64,000 bases of DNA, from NCBI RefSeq assembly GCF_030272615.1, contig NC_081406.1:117746847-117810846 (forward strand), written 5' to 3'. The DNA is from Cryptomeria japonica (taxonomy: Eukaryota; Streptophyta; Pinopsida; Cupressales; Cupressaceae). Positions 12,911 through 25,539 of this stretch are shown piece by piece (position 1 is the first letter of the stretch; each line of letters starts with the position of its first letter). The position numbers and the translations under genes are program-made. Below the pieces are notes generated by a model. It was not told the origin of the DNA and did not search any database. It saw only the letters and a program-made list of their open reading frames with translations.

Positions 12911-13615
12911 GGACTAGTTTATAGCATGCATGTGTCTTTTAATTAGTTTATTTGGCTTTACATGTGTGTGTTTGGAAGGTACTCTATTGAGAATGTTGGG
13001 TTAAATCTAGATCTTGATTCCATAAGATCTCAAACATTTTTCCTCATTCACAATTATAAATTAAATTAACTCTAATAACTTTTATTTATTATTTACAATT
13101 TCATAAAAAGACATAAATAATTAAAAATAAATTTCAAAATTAAAATTAAAATTGAATAAACTAAATTAAAATTCAAAATATACAAAAATCCAAATATTAA
13201 TAAAATAATAATTCAATATTTTATAATAAACAATAAATATTTTAATTTAAAAAATAATTAAATACAAATTATACTATTATTATTTAATTTATAATATATT
13301 AAATATTATTAAAATATGTACTTAAAAAATATAATTAATAGATTAAAAACATCATTAACGTTAATTGAATCACAATCCAAATCCTAAGCTTAAGATTTAT
13401 CATATCTTAAATGACGCATAATGTAGTTAGTTAGGGTATGTTCTCACATTATTTAGATTAGATATTTACATAATGTATTATATCTAATAACTTAACATAA
13501 TTATGGTTTTCTCCTTTTTAAATTGGTTATGTGTGCACCTTGGGTTAGAATTAAACCATAACTAAGTATTATAAAGGTTATGGTTAGGATTATTATAAAT
13601 TTGGCATTAATAATA
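12911..13615. other. AT-rich DNA without a recognised gene
   Basis: Very AT-rich, with many short AATAA/TTAAA words. No protein-like frame seen. Confidence 0.4.
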
Positions 13616-13619
13616 AATA

Positions 13620-13973
13620 TTTAAAGTGATTTTAAGTGCAATTCCATTTCTATGTGGGATTAAAAATCGCTATGTAGGAGAAATACAAAAGAATTTTGTT
13701 GGAAAGTGACTCTCTGAATATTGTTAAATGCTTACTTGGGTCACAAATCCCTACTTGGACAATAAAGTAAAGACCTTAATTGAAGATAGTATAGGGATTC
13801 TTAAGTCCCTTTATAATTTAGAATTTCTTATCTTTTGAGAAGGAAATAAAGTGGCCGACAACTTGGAAAATCTTGGAGTCAAACAAACTAGGATTAAGTG
13901 TTGGGGGACTCGTGATTTTATCCCCACGGAGGTTAATAACCTCATCTTTGATGATAGATGTACATGTTAATTC
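13620..13973 (+). pseudogene. RNase H domain remnant of a LINE-type retrotransposon
   Basis: Plus-strand frames give ESDSLNIVKCLLGSQ, then after a frameshift NPYLDNKVKTLIEDSIGIL, and finally EGNKVADNLENLGVKQT with a stop just before it. This is the pattern of the plant non-LTR and domesticated RNase H type: a catalytic Asp in ESDS, and the Asp of the NKVAD...LA motif near the C-terminus. Upstream reverse transcriptase and endonuclease are absent. Three lesions (a frameshift and stops) mark it as dead. A cellular RNase H-like gene is possible but less likely in this setting. Confidence 0.6.
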
Positions 13974-13995
13974 TGGGGCTATCTAGGTTTTAATT

Positions 13996-15859
13996 ATGCA
14001 GTACTTTTTGCATGACTTGAAGGAAGGGATGAGGTGTCCGCATCAAAACATCATTGGGAAATGCATGTTCTTTTCTCTTACCAATTCTAAAATCTTCATT
14101 TTTCATATTCTCTACTATATTCTAGGGTCCAGTGGTCTTTTGTACAGTGCTCACAGATTTTTTTGTAGCCCAATATGAGAGGTAACCATAATAGAATTGA
14201 ACCCATTTCATTTGAGAAATGGAGGAATAAGATTGAGGTGTGGGATGAGGTTTCTAGCAGAGGGCTAATCCCCCTACCTTGAAAAAATTCATGGCCATGA
14301 CCCTGGGGGACCATGGAATTCATGAAGATATGGAAGACTGGTACCTTATAAGCATTTTGAGGGGGATTTTTCATAGATGAAACCCTCATTGTAGAGGTTA
14401 TTGGGATGCTCATGGATGGAAGAAAGTTCTATAGGGATGGGAAAGCTATGGAAGAAGCCCTTGAGATATTCTTCTAGAAAAATGAGAGGGATAAAGTTTA
14501 TCGCACAAAGGATGGAGGATACAACCATAAGGATCTTAAGTCTTTATGGGCAAATATCGTTGAGGTGATTATGAGGTACACAACCTTAGATGGTCATTTT
14601 AAAATTATTTTCACCTATCACTAAATACTATTTTGAATCACTTTAGGCATGATAGGTGTTTATCTATTACATTTTACCTACTTTCTTCCCTAGACAATAG
14701 TCTTAAAGCCCATTTGAAAAAGCAGAAATCCCCTGTTCTTCATGAGAGTTTAATTCTTCTAATAATAGAGCATGCCAAGTCCCTCGAGATTAGGATTCAC
14801 CCCTCAAATTCTTAGAAAAATAGTATTCATCATGCTCAAAATGTTAATTAGAATTATACTAATAAGTCCACAGAGTTGGAGTTTGCCCCTTCTAATGAAG
14901 AGGCTTGTTTTAACCTAGGCAGCTATAAAAAACCTAACAAGGACTCTACCTAGGGTAATGGATATGAAACTGACAAGGAGGGTTTAGATGAGGTGGAGTT
15001 TGACTATGTATCCTGTCTATGGAGTTTGTCCCTGACTCCTTAAGCCCTAGCTCTATTAAGAATGAGAAAGAAATTATTGTCCTGGGCTCCTTAGGTTAGA
15101 GAAAGAAAAAAAGAGAAAAACCTTTTCTTAGGAGGGAAAAATAAATTTAATTCCCCCATCCCACGCTCAAACAAGATATAAAGGCTATCAAAAAGAAGAA
15201 ATACGAGGACAAAGAAGATAATAGTGGCCCACCATTGGTTGATGGTGAACATCAAGACATGGACATCTGAATTGAAATCCCAATCGATGTTAAAAAGGGA
15301 TCCCTAGTGGATAGGGACATGGGATCCTCAGTGGTAGGTGCAGGGGATGTGGAAAAAGTTGTGAAGTGGTGGATGGACAAAATAGCTTTTTCAAATGGGT
15401 GGTGTCAGATATTTTGGGGTTGAAATATAGGATCAGTGATTTGGCACCTAGATAGAGTGCTATGAATACCCCTTCCTTGGTAATGTGGATAAGCTACTAA
15501 ACCTCAATAAGAAGTTGGCTATAGATGTGAAGGCCATGAAACCTGGCCATGAGGAGAAAATCAAGAACCTAGACATGATGATGGAAAAGATCAATTTAAA
15601 CTTGAGAGCAATTATTACAGTCAACCGAATGACCATGACAAACGACATAGAGGGACTTAGGAGATTAAATGAGAAATATCAATCCCTCAATGTCTTCACC
15701 TCGACTACTCATGCCTCTCCCTTCATATTGGTCTATAGTAAAGGAAGGAAGGAAAAAGTTCTTAATCTAGAGAATGATATTGAGGCCATTCTGGGACCAT
15801 TGACACACACCCACAATAGGAACAAAGATAAGTGTTGGAAAGAGACACTGCATTTATGA
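13996..15859 (+). pseudogene. Unrecognised transposon-like ORF, interrupted
   Basis: A chain of plus-strand frames reads as one decayed protein: GLLYSAHRFF, WDEVSSRGLIPLP, a segment with MDGRKFYRDGKAMEEALEIF, SLWANIVEVIMRYTTLDGHF, LNHFRHDRCLSI, and then a Lys/Glu-rich charged region. The last open part, 15,485-15,859, is alpha-helical and probably coiled coil (MDKLLNLNKK...). At least five stops and frame changes interrupt it. I know of no named domain. The mix of conserved-looking blocks and a charged C-terminus suggests a retroelement ORF (gag-like or LINE ORF1-like). An LTR-like start, TGTTGGAAAG, follows at 15,835. Confidence 0.4.
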
Positions 15860-15921
15860 TTCAAATGTTGTCATTGATATCAACTAATGTCAAATATGTC
15901 ATGCACAGTTCATGTTGTATT
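15835..15921 (+). repeat. Left part of an older LTR-like sequence split by the Tat-like element
   Basis: TGTTGGAAAG...TTGTCATTGATATCAAC resembles the start of a copia-type LTR; compare the solo LTR at 33,048. It is cut at 15,921 by the Tat-like insertion and should resume at 35,036. The other end was not identified. Confidence 0.4.
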
Positions 15922-17370
15922 TGTAGACGTATAAAAATGACCATATTCCTAAATGAATATTTAATGTTTATTTTATTCTCATTCCTCTATTTAGTTGAAT
16001 TTAATTTAATTAAACCATACACACTCCTCTATTTAATTAAATAAATTACTTGATTTATTTATTTAAATTCACTTAAACCTTTCATTTCATTTAATTAAAT
16101 AAATCATTTTATTTGGTTAAATCTTTTCTCTCTACTTTTCATTAAATTTACATTTAATTAAATAGTTCACCCCAAATAAATAAATATAATTTATTTAATC
16201 CTCCACTTCCAACCATAATTGAAATAAAGCAATTTATTTTAATTAAATCCTATTATCCCTCACCCACTTGCATTTTCCTACATCTCCTACTTGCCTCCTA
16301 ACCCTCTTTCTAGATTCTTCTAGAACCCATCTAATCCTAATCAATTAGCCTAAACCCTTCAATTATCCCCTTTCCCTAAATTTGAGGATGTCACTTCTCA
16401 AATTTGGAGTAAAGTCTTCCAAAGGCATTAAAGCCTTTATGCCTTCAACAAGCTAACTTGTTGAATACCCCCAAATTTGGATAGACTCTTACAAATTTAT
16501 CCCCAAAGTAGATTTCAAACCATTAATGGTTAACTAACCCTTTGTGGCATAGTTAGAGACTTTTTGCCTAACTCAACCTTCATCTAACCCAAGGGTCTCA
16601 TCAAGCATTCATTTCTTTGACCATGATTATCTCCTTAACCCTTGCACAAGAGTTTACCCCTTGGTTAAAAGCTTTATTCAATGGATAACCCTAACCTAAC
16701 CTTAACCCTTACCTCCTAAGGTAACCATAAGGTCTTCTCAAGCAGTCTTATGTTGACAAGTGTCACCATTTCATTGGTGAGAATTGTAAACATGGATTGA
16801 TAACTTTCAATCCTGGCCCTTGATAAGATTATCCAATCTTGACCATCCATTCCCCTATTTCTCCTATAAATAGAGCCCTCATCCCTCATTCCAAATCATC
16901 CAAATCTTTAGCATCATACTTATACTCATTTTTAGCAAGCATATTAGCCTCTCTTTGTAATAGAAATAAATCTAATAATCATTTTAGAAGCATTTCTATC
17001 ATCTTAGTTTAAATCATATAACTAGTATACCATGTTAGGATAGTATTTTTACTAATCTTGTCATCTTAGCGTCTAGTTTAGTTCATTTGTTATGAATCAT
17101 GCATAGATAGGATGCATTCATACTAAATTTTGATCAAAAGCATCCCTCATTCTTACAATTGTCATCCCTAAGTCACTTTGCTCAGTGATCTGAGAGCAAA
17201 GGCATTGGCTTGAGGGTTCTTGTGAGATAGAGAACAATGGAACACCCCTTGGGAATTTGAGATATTCCTCATAGCTCCATAACTTACACCAAGAGTCCCA
17301 TTGGTGTGTGGCCAAGTCTTTGAATAATTTTCATGATTTCCATTTCATTGAACCACTTTTCCCACATACA
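15922..17370 (+). repeat. 5' LTR of the Tat-like element (1,449 bp)
   Basis: It starts TGTAGACGTATAAAAATGAC and ends TTTTCCCACATACA, and matches 32,501-35,035 along its length apart from the nested insertion and small indels. Relative to the 3' copy it lacks about 31 bases between two CTCAAGCA words near 16,740, as expected of a deletion between short direct repeats. It contains a TATA box at 16,865. Confidence 0.95.
16865..16873 (+). promoter_or_regulatory. LTR TATA box
   Basis: TATAAATAG follows TTTCTCC and precedes AGCCCTCATCCCTC. The same word lies at 34,530-34,538 in the 3' LTR. Its place in the second half of the LTR fits the U3/R boundary of the element's promoter. Confidence 0.7.
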
Positions 17371-17374
17371 TTTA

Positions 17375-17392
17375 TGGCACCCACCGTGGGGC
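17375..17392 (+). other. Primer-binding site complementary to tRNA-Lys
   Basis: TGGCACCCACCGTGGGGC, four bases after the 5' LTR, pairs with the 3' end of plant tRNA-Lys (CUU), whose complement is TGGCGCCCACCGTGGGGC. There is one mismatch in 18. This primes minus-strand DNA synthesis. The tRNA sequence is recalled, not searched. Confidence 0.8.
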
Positions 17393-20300
17393 ATAACCCC
17401 ATTAATCAAATCCGTTTTTGAATATGACTAACTTTCCAGGTACGTAGGTAATGAGAATCGACACATAGAGAACATATCCTAGCACATCTGGTCTACTATT
17501 TAGCGCATTGGACTCATCTCTTAGCACGTAGGAACCCATATTTTGTGCATAAGCCTTTTTTCTATTTCCTGTAGGTTTCGGGGCCTGAATTTAACAACCC
17601 AGTACATCTGGCAAACAATGTATCATGTTGGGTATTTTTGATAGCGCATCATAGGTTTTCTATGGTGCATCTAGTGCATTTTGTAGCGCATCATAGATAG
17701 AAAACAGGAAATAAATTGTAACAAAGACTTAAAAAATTAGACTTGTAGAAGTCCACAAAATAGATTTTTTTGGCTAACTGATTTTCTGCAATTGACTAAC
17801 AGTTTGATTGCAAGTTGTGGAGTTCATTTTATTTAAGCTAGGATTGAAGTAGTTTAAATTTTACAGGCTTTACTAAGTTATTTAAGTTAAGACTTCTTTC
17901 ATTTCTTGTTAAAACTAAAATTGAACTCACACCTTACTTTGGATATCTAAAAAGAACAACAACAAGAATATTTCTTGCTTTCTTAGGAGAAAATTTTCAT
18001 TTTTGGCATCTAAAAAGAACCAACAACTTTTTTTTTTTTTCAAAAAGCTTTAAAAAGAACCTCACCATCCTTTGGTGTTTAAAAGGATCAATTTTTAATT
18101 TTTGCAAAGAAAAAGTACCTCACTTGTCAAATTTTATTTAAGGTAAAAGAGGAAAATTCTTCCCCTTTGTCGAATTATTTTTCTTGACCAAGTCAAAATC
18201 TTTTCTTTATTGACTAGGTTTCTTTTCACAAGATTAGACAATCACTGATTTGGGGTAGTAAAATAAACACCATTCTTTTGTGGAGCAATATCTCCATATA
18301 GACTTACGCAAATCATTGTGATAAAAGGATAAAAGGAACACTTGTGTGCCTTTCTTTGAAAGTGGAAGGTATATGCTCTCCCCTTAACTGGGTGATCAAA
18401 AAGCCAAACCACTATTACGCTTTCAGTGTTTTTAAGCATTTAAATCCTTTAGCAGGCCTGCCCTCCCGAGGAGTTAACAACTCTTAAAGCCATTCTTTGG
18501 CTGGTGTGAGGGGAATGACCTAAGTGGGGAACGACTTTGATGCCAAGTGTTCCAACCCACTATAATTAAAAGTGGAAGGTGATGAAATTCCCTTTCAATG
18601 GTTGTGCACAATGATTATCCTTCCCTCGGTATCTTTACGATACGTAAATCCTTTGTTCTAAAGATTGGGAAGCCTCCTGAGGGAGTTTATCACTGATGGT
18701 CAAACAAGAAGCCTGATTACGAACCTTAGCATTAAAAACCTTGAGCCAAGTCAATATCCAGATATTTGCAATATCATAGTGCAAAGGAGGGGAAGAATCT
18801 GCCCCTAAGATTATTCACCATATATCTCCCAAGATAACTATGCAATTGTGAAGCAATTCACTTTGAGTTAATTTCTAGCAAACGGCAAAAAAATGGGCAC
18901 CCCCTTGGGGGGTGACGAAGTATCGAGACTAGTGGGCTATGGTATTGTCAATGACCCTTGAATAAAGAGTCTAACTGAATTGCATTATCTGTATCAAAAC
19001 CTGTTAAAACACTAGGGATTTGAACACATCCTCAAAGAATATACACTCTTTGTTTAGACTAAGAAAAATGGTTATCTCTTTCATATTGTGTTTTCATTTT
19101 ATACTTCAAAAAATCATCCATCACAATTGAGAAAAAGTTCAAAAATCACAGAAAACCACCAAGTCAAAACAAACAAGATAGTTTAGTGCATAAGAGAAAC
19201 ATCTTAGTGCTTTGGAACCATCTTTTAGCGCATATAAACTTCAACATAGCGCACCAGCTCTGAATTTTTGTGCATAAACAATCCAGGCATTCAACAGTTC
19301 AAACCTTAGTGCTTATTGAAAATAGCCTAGCACTTTGGAGTAACAACTCAGCGCGTTGAGATCAAACATTAGCGCATTGAGGTCAAAAGTTAGCACATCG
19401 ATAGGACATATTAGTGCATAGTATTCTAGACCAAATAAAAAACAAACAGTCCAAGTTAGCGCATCAGAAGGGCAGCTTAGCGCATTGAGACCATTCTCTA
19501 GTGCATTGAAGACATTTGGTAGCGCATTGGGTCTCTGGCTTAGTGCATAGCAAAAACTGAGAAAATAGAGAACAAAACAAAAAAAAAAATTTGAAAAAAA
19601 TTGAAAACAGTTAAGGAAGCCATTTTCAATCCTCAATCAACTCCATCAGGCAGAAATTCAAATCCAAGTATCAAAACCATTCCAAAACCAATTTTCTTAG
19701 AGCAAAAATTGTCAAGTCCAAAAACTAGTCAAAGGATTAACACATTTTCCTATCAGAATCGGGTAACATCATCACACACATCAAAAGGTCCTCCAATCTA
19801 ACGGATTTTATGCCAAAAACATATTTGTTTCAAACTAAAGTTGTCAAATCGAGTTTCCATATCTAGGAAAGCTCTTATTCCATAACATTTGACACACTTT
19901 GTCATGAGGGGGCATCTAAACCTTCATTTGATAAAAGTAGACTTAAGTTTTCAAACAAGATATCTCGAATCCAAAACAAATCAAAGGGAACCATTGATCA
20001 ACTGTGTATGACTAATCCTCATATTCAGAGAAGAAAGAGTATTTATCACAACACTAAGTTAAGGAAACAACAACCTAGTTCTCAGAAACTTGCTAAACGG
20101 AAGAGGTTTCTATACATCAATTGCCAACTCTTCAAATCTATTGAACATTCCTCTGTCATATGTGCTTGTATCTTCAAAAGAAATCAAACAAATTTGACAA
20201 GGAACCATTGAGGAGTCAGGCATTCTGTCAAAAAGTGGCATTCAGCCAACACTTGAATCACGGAGGAAAAATCAATTTCGCTTTCTTCCCAGAAGTTTGC

Positions 20301-20460
20301 ATTACTTACAACATACCTCGAGTAGAGCCACCAACTCCTAAACAAAACATAAAAGAGGAATTCGTTCCTTTCATCACAAATTTTTTCTACTAGATGCCTG
20401 TTGTCACTTGCTTTCAATGAAACAAACAAAGCAAAACACAACTAGAGTCTAGTATGGGGC
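17393..20460 (+). other. Leader region of the Tat-like element
   Basis: About 3 kb of mostly non-coding sequence between primer site and gag. It contains the TAGCGCAT-type minisatellite in two patches (17,460-17,700 and 19,195-19,560). Short frames near 19,601-20,393 have Lys/Ser/Thr-rich products without known domains. Confidence 0.7.
17460..19560 (+). repeat. Degenerate TAGCGCAT minisatellite, plus orientation, two patches
   Basis: The core TAGCGCATTGG and variants (TTAGTGCAT, TAGCACATC, CAGCGCGTTG) recur about every 20-35 bases at 17,460-17,700 and 19,195-19,560, with unrelated leader between. Exact TAGCGCAT or TAGCGCA occurs near 17,503, 17,641, 17,691, 19,219, 19,249, 19,370, 19,458, 19,477 and 19,530. 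The reverse complement of the same core fills 31,435-31,910. Confidence 0.8.
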
Positions 20461-21960
20461 AAAGATTATCAAATCCCTTTGACTATCCAAATCTAGAGGA
20501 CACAGAGATCACTGAAGAACTCCTTTAGGAATGTCAAGAAAGTGCCTCATTCCAAAGACTTATGGAAAGACTCATAGAGGCTGACAAAGAAAAATACCTA
20601 CTCATGCTTGCAAGAAAAGGGGTTAAGATTCCTGAAGACTTTGATACAAACACCTTTAGAACAAGGTCTCAACACTATACTTATCAGGAACAACAAAGAG
20701 AAGAAGACAAATTTGACCCTGAGCAAAACATACCTAAGCAAAACATATCGGAACAAAACATACCTGAGGCAAACAAATGCACCGTTGGTTGCTCTCACAC
20801 AACAAATGCAAATGCTACAAAAGCAAATGCAAGACATGCAACAAGGATCAATAGTACAGTATTCCTTGATTGAAATTTGTCCTTATCCTTTTGACAGAAG
20901 TTTAAATATGGTACCTTTTCCCCCAAATTCATACATTCCCAAATTTGACAAATATGATGGGAAAAGTGATCTGCGTGATCATGTTAGGGAATTTTGTACC
21001 ATGAGTCTATAATTTTCCCATGATGACACCTATTTGATGAGATTATTTCCAAGAAGCTTGGGAGGGAAAACAATGGAATGGTTATCCAAAATCAAGCCTC
21101 CTGTCAGATCCTTTGATGAATTAGTCAACAAATTCATCACTCAATATTCCTACAACATTCAATATGCCATCACCATGCTGGATGTCTGCAATACCAAACA
21201 AAAGAACAATGAAACATTCATGATGTTCCTTTAATGTTGGCGATGAATGGTTTTGAGATATCCTCGAGATGTGCCTAAAAAGGAAAAGATGGAAATTTTC
21301 ATCGACAATTTGAATAGTGAGATGACTTATATAATCAAACTCCAATGCATACCTTCTTTTTCCAAATTGATTAAAAATGGTATCCAAGTAGAGGAGGCAT
21401 GTGTAAAGAAAGGAACATTGAAATTCTTCAAAGAAGGGGAAAATTCATCCAACTCTCATTACAATAACAACAACTTAGACAAATCCAGGTTCTGGACCAG
21501 AAAAAGAAATACTAGAAATGAAGGAGGAAATGAAGCTAATGATGTGAAGTCCAAACAACCAGTATTGGCCTTATTAGGCAACAAGCCACCAAGAATCAAA
21601 AGGGTGCTAACCAAGGCACTAACACTTATGCACCAAATACCAATTCAAAACATCTCAACACAAAAAACACCAACAATGCTCAAAACAATAACACCAATCG
21701 AGGACCTAATACAAACTCACGAGGTAATGCCAACAACTTTCCTAAACGCATTTACACACCATTAGGGAAATCATTGGAGTCTGCATTCAGAGAGATCTTG
21801 GCAAACAAAATTATCTCCTTACATGCTATCAACAAATTTGAACCACAAGTCAAACCACCTTGGTAGAATGACTCAGACTTTTGTGATTTTCACCAAAACA
21901 AAGGACATCAAACAAATGAGTACATGAGACTGAAAAATATTGTTCAAGACATGATTGATA
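20461..21960 (+). pseudogene. gag of the Tat-like element
   Basis: The capsid (Retrotrans_gag) pattern is clear across frames: FDKYDGKSDLRDHVREF at about 20,940, then LFPRSLGGKTMEWLSKI, SFDELVNKFITQYS and QKNNETFMMFL. The C-terminal part has a knuckle-like FCDFHQNKGHQTNEY followed by MRLKNIVQDMIDRG at about 21,870-21,960. In the usual family motif a Cys stands where the final Tyr is. A Gln-rich stretch (QQMQMLQKQMQDMQQ) precedes the capsid. Gag forms the cytoplasmic particle that packages element RNA. Stops at 20,528, 21,012, 21,232 and 21,864, plus frame changes, show it is dead. Confidence 0.88.
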
Positions 21961-22800
21961 GAGGCGATTTGACAGTCGATGGTCTCAAGACAAATGGTGA
22001 CCATGGTGCCTTTAAGAATCCTCTTCCAAACTACAACAAGGATGGAGCTTCAACATCAAACGATACACGTGGAGCTTGTATCAATCACATATACAATAAC
22101 AACATCAATCATATATCAACTGATAACAATCAAGTAAATGTCATTACAATCAGGGACAAATGTGAACATAAATCGGTCAATGTAAACACCAGAGCTCAAA
22201 AATATGTCTTGAAGGGACATACATCAGCAACAAATACCATACCCAAAATTCAATATGATCTGGTCAGTCAACTGCACAAAACACCTGCTCAAATATCTAT
22301 ACTTGAGTTGCTAAAACTTTCACCAAAACACAAGGACATCTTGGAACAGGCACTCTTGGAAACAAATGTACCTCAAGGTTTGGATATTCATAAATTCCAA
22401 GCCATGGTAGCTCACATGATAGGGCCTCATAATCTCACCTTTTTTGAGCAAGATAATATTTCATTGAGCCATCCACATAATACTCCACTCCACATTGAAG
22501 TCTTGGTCTACAAACATCGAGTCAAAAGAGTATTAATAGGTGGGGGAGCTGGACTCAATATCTGTACCTTAAAACTTATTCGTGCATTAGGATTCTCTGA
22601 GCAATCTATTGATCCATGCAAAAAGATTACTATCAAAGCATATGATGATAAAGAAAGATCATCCAAAGGAACAATGGTGTTGTCAATTCAAGTGGGACCA
22701 ATACAAAAGGACACTATGTGCCAAGTCTTAGACATAGACCTCACATATAATATCTTATTAGGCTGACCTTGGATACATGAAATGCAAGCAATACCCTCAA
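21961..22800 (+). pseudogene. Retropepsin-like protease region, active-site Asp lost
   Basis: One open frame (21,924-22,766) carries the protease fold. VLIGGGAGLNICT at about 22,530-22,570 stands where the family has an Asp before GGA. Here codon 22,539-22,541 is GGT (Gly), so the catalytic Asp is gone. LDIDLTYNILLG ends the domain and is followed by a stop in place of the Arg of the usual GRPW motif, then WIHEMQAIPSTYHQCVKF in the same frame. The enzyme would cleave the Gag-Pol polyprotein. This copy cannot. Confidence 0.85.
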
Positions 22801-23175
22801 CTTATCACCAATGTGTTAAGTTCACATACAATGGACAAGAGATTTCTATTTCAGTGGATCATAACCCTTTTCAATATTGTAATGCTATGGGGGCAGCCCA
22901 AGACAATTTGGATCCACATAACAAAGAAAAATAAACTTCCTCGGCACCAGATCTTCAGCAAGAACAACCTAAATCTCTATCTATGGATTTCAAAAAGAAG
23001 ATGAAAATTAAAGAACAAGGCATGGGAGGGTACTCTTTGGAACCCTTGTGTTTAATCAACTTACCAACATCACCTAAATCTCATGGGTTACCTTCAGCAT
23101 CAATATATCAAATAACACAGCCCATTACCAAGTTTGATGGCAACTTTATTCAACTAGGCACACTAGCACATGAAT

Positions 23176-23370
23176 AAGAGGAAAAGGACATCCTTAGTTG
23201 GCTATACAAGGATGAGGAAGAAGACAGAGTGGCAACTATGGAAGAAGCTATACCAACACAGTTGTATGGAAAAGACTACTTGATCATGCAACAAATGGGA
23301 TACAATGGCAAAGGACCTATCGGCAAGCATCAGGAAGGCGTCACAAAACCATTAGATCCTCCTTCATAGT
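23176..23370 (+). pseudogene. G-patch-like segment between protease and RT
   Basis: A frame after the stop at 23,176 gives LIMQQMGYNGKGPIGKHQEG at about 23,282-23,342. The spaced glycines and aromatic residue (MGY.GKG.IGK...G) match the G-patch consensus, an RNA-binding motif that also occurs in some retroviral and plant retroelement polyproteins. Acidic sequence (DEEEDRV) precedes it. A stop at 23,368 follows. Confidence 0.65.
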
Positions 23371-24571
23371 TTTCTAAAGACAAAATAAGATTGGGCTATG
23401 AACACACTCTACCACCAAAGAAGACACCAAATAAATATCAAAAACCTCAATGGAAGGCAAAGAAGAAATACAAGGAGGACTCATGGCAGGAGGCACTATT
23501 TGAATCAGTAGAAACCATACGAAAGGAACGTGAATACCAAGAAAAAGAGAAACAATGCGAGGAGTCAACCATTCAAAAATCAAAAGCACCTTGTGCAGAA
23601 GTACATCATGTTTAGGAACCTATTTCAAACAAAGAAGAATCACCCCCTGACAACATCACTACTCCCCGAGCAGAGACAATATACGAACAGATGCAACGAG
23701 TAGAAGCAGGATTTGATATAGAATCCAAAAAGACTGTCAGACTAGTATCAATCATCAAAGACCTATTTTCACCCTACAACATACCAGTCCACAGCACTGA
23801 AAGGATATGGGATAATACCTCTAAGACTAATTCAAATAAATATGAATGGGGTAGTTGTTCCAATATTACTGAAGATATTTCTGAAAATGCTAGTCATACA
23901 CCCCTTTCTCAAGAAGGACAAGGCACAAAGACTAGATTACTTGAATTTGGTCCACAAAATATCTATGACGCCAAGGAAGACGAGCAGCAAAATTATGATA
24001 AAGTTTACATGGAAGATGATACCATTGAAGACCTCAACAAAATCATTAACTTATTTACTATCCGAGCCAACCTTGATGATACCTCCATCCTAACACTTAT
24101 AGCAGCTGAACTCGACCCACCCAATGACTCTTTACCACTCATCTTTCCTAACCTCATAGACTGGGATGAACCTAAAAATCATGACATACCAATTTCCCCA
24201 AATGATGATTCTATTATCCATTACTTATGTACCATCAACCCAAAAACAAACTCTACAAACAAACAAAGTAACAACATTTGCAATCAGGGGAGTGCCAAGT
24301 CTCTCAGTTGCAAAAATGAGAGAAACAAAGGATCTACTGCTAAAAACCAGTCAATGGCAACACTAGATCACAAAAAAGTAAAAATAAAGGATGCATCTGC
24401 AGGTGGAAACCTTTTTGAGGCACCTAAAGATGAGAAACTTGACACTCTTTCTGAACACTATCAGGAGCGATCACCCATATTGATTGAGCCCACTCAATCA
24501 ATCAACATTGGTACAATGGAAGTAGCCAAAAACATACACCTAGCAGAATCTCCGATAGAGGCAGAAAAATA
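23371..24571 (+). pseudogene. Pol linker of unknown function, largely open
   Basis: The region between G-patch and RT holds a Lys/Glu-rich frame (23,391-23,615) and a 293-codon frame (23,691-24,572) rich in Asp, Asn and Ser. The latter contains EAGFDIESKKTVRLV near its start and ELDPPNDSLPLIFPN near its middle. I recognise no domain. It belongs to the same polyprotein by position and keeps the longest open frame in the pol region. Confidence 0.6.
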
Positions 24572-25470
24572 AGAGTTTATCAATTTTTTCAAAGTAAAGC
24601 AAATCAATTTTGCTTGGTCATACGCAGATATGCCCGAGATTGATCCACACTTAATCATGCATCGCTTGTCCATTTCTCGATGAGCTAAGCCAGTTAAGCA
24701 AAAAATAAGAAAGATGAATTCACAGGTAGCACTCATGGTCAAAGCTGAGCTAAAGAAACTATTAGACGTTGGATTTATTCGACCTATAGACTATGTTGAA
24801 TGGATTTCCAACATTGTGCTAGTTTCAAAACCAGATGGTAGTATCACGATATGCACCAATTTTAGAAATGTCAACAAAGCCTGTCCAAAAGATAACTTTC
24901 CTTTGCCCAGTATCGACATAATTGTGGACCTCACAGTAGGCATGCAATGTTACCACTAATGGATGGTTTTTCTGGCTATAATCAAATCACGATAGCTCCA
25001 AAGGATCAAGATAAAACAATGTTTACCTATCCTTGGGGAATGTATTCTTGGAATGTCATACATTTTGGCTTAAGAATGTTGGGGCAACTTATCAACGAGA
25101 AATGACAACCATCTTTCATGACATGATACATACCTTCATGGAAGACTGTGTGGATAATTTAATAGCTAAGTCATTTACCCAAGCAGAACATCTAGGCATC
25201 TTAAAAAAAAAAATTGACAGGTTGGAGAAATTTCAAGTCAGGCTCAACCCTAAAAAGTGTGTCTTCAGGGTAACATCAGGCAAGTTATTAGGCTACATAG
25301 TCTCAGAAAAAGGCATTGAAGTAGATCCAGCAAAGGTACAAGCCATCATGGAAATGCCACCACCCAAGAATATCATCCAACTCAAATCCTTGCAAGGACG
25401 GCTCTAGTCAATCAGGAGATTCATCGCTCAACTAGAGGATAAAAGCCTACTATTCAATCATTTTCTACAT
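24572..25470 (+). pseudogene. Reverse transcriptase domain, active site altered
   Basis: The order of motifs is that of Ty3/gypsy RT: KAELKKLLDVGFIRP, NIVLVSKPDGSITICTNF, NKACPKDNFPLPSID, then after a frameshift MDGFSGYNQITIAPKDQDK and TMFTYPWGMYSWNV. After another shift come VGATYQREMTTIFHDM, the catalytic motif and the thumb (VRLNPKKCVFRVTSGKLLGY). The YxDD box reads CVDN at 25,147-25,158, so the second Asp is replaced. Stops at 24,571, 24,681 and 25,406 and at least two frameshifts are present. The enzyme copies element RNA into DNA. Confidence 0.92.
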
Positions 25471-25539
25471 AAGAATGTACCCTTCAGATGGAAAGCTAAA
25501 TGTGTAGAATCATTCTATCAAATCAAGCAATATCTAGTG

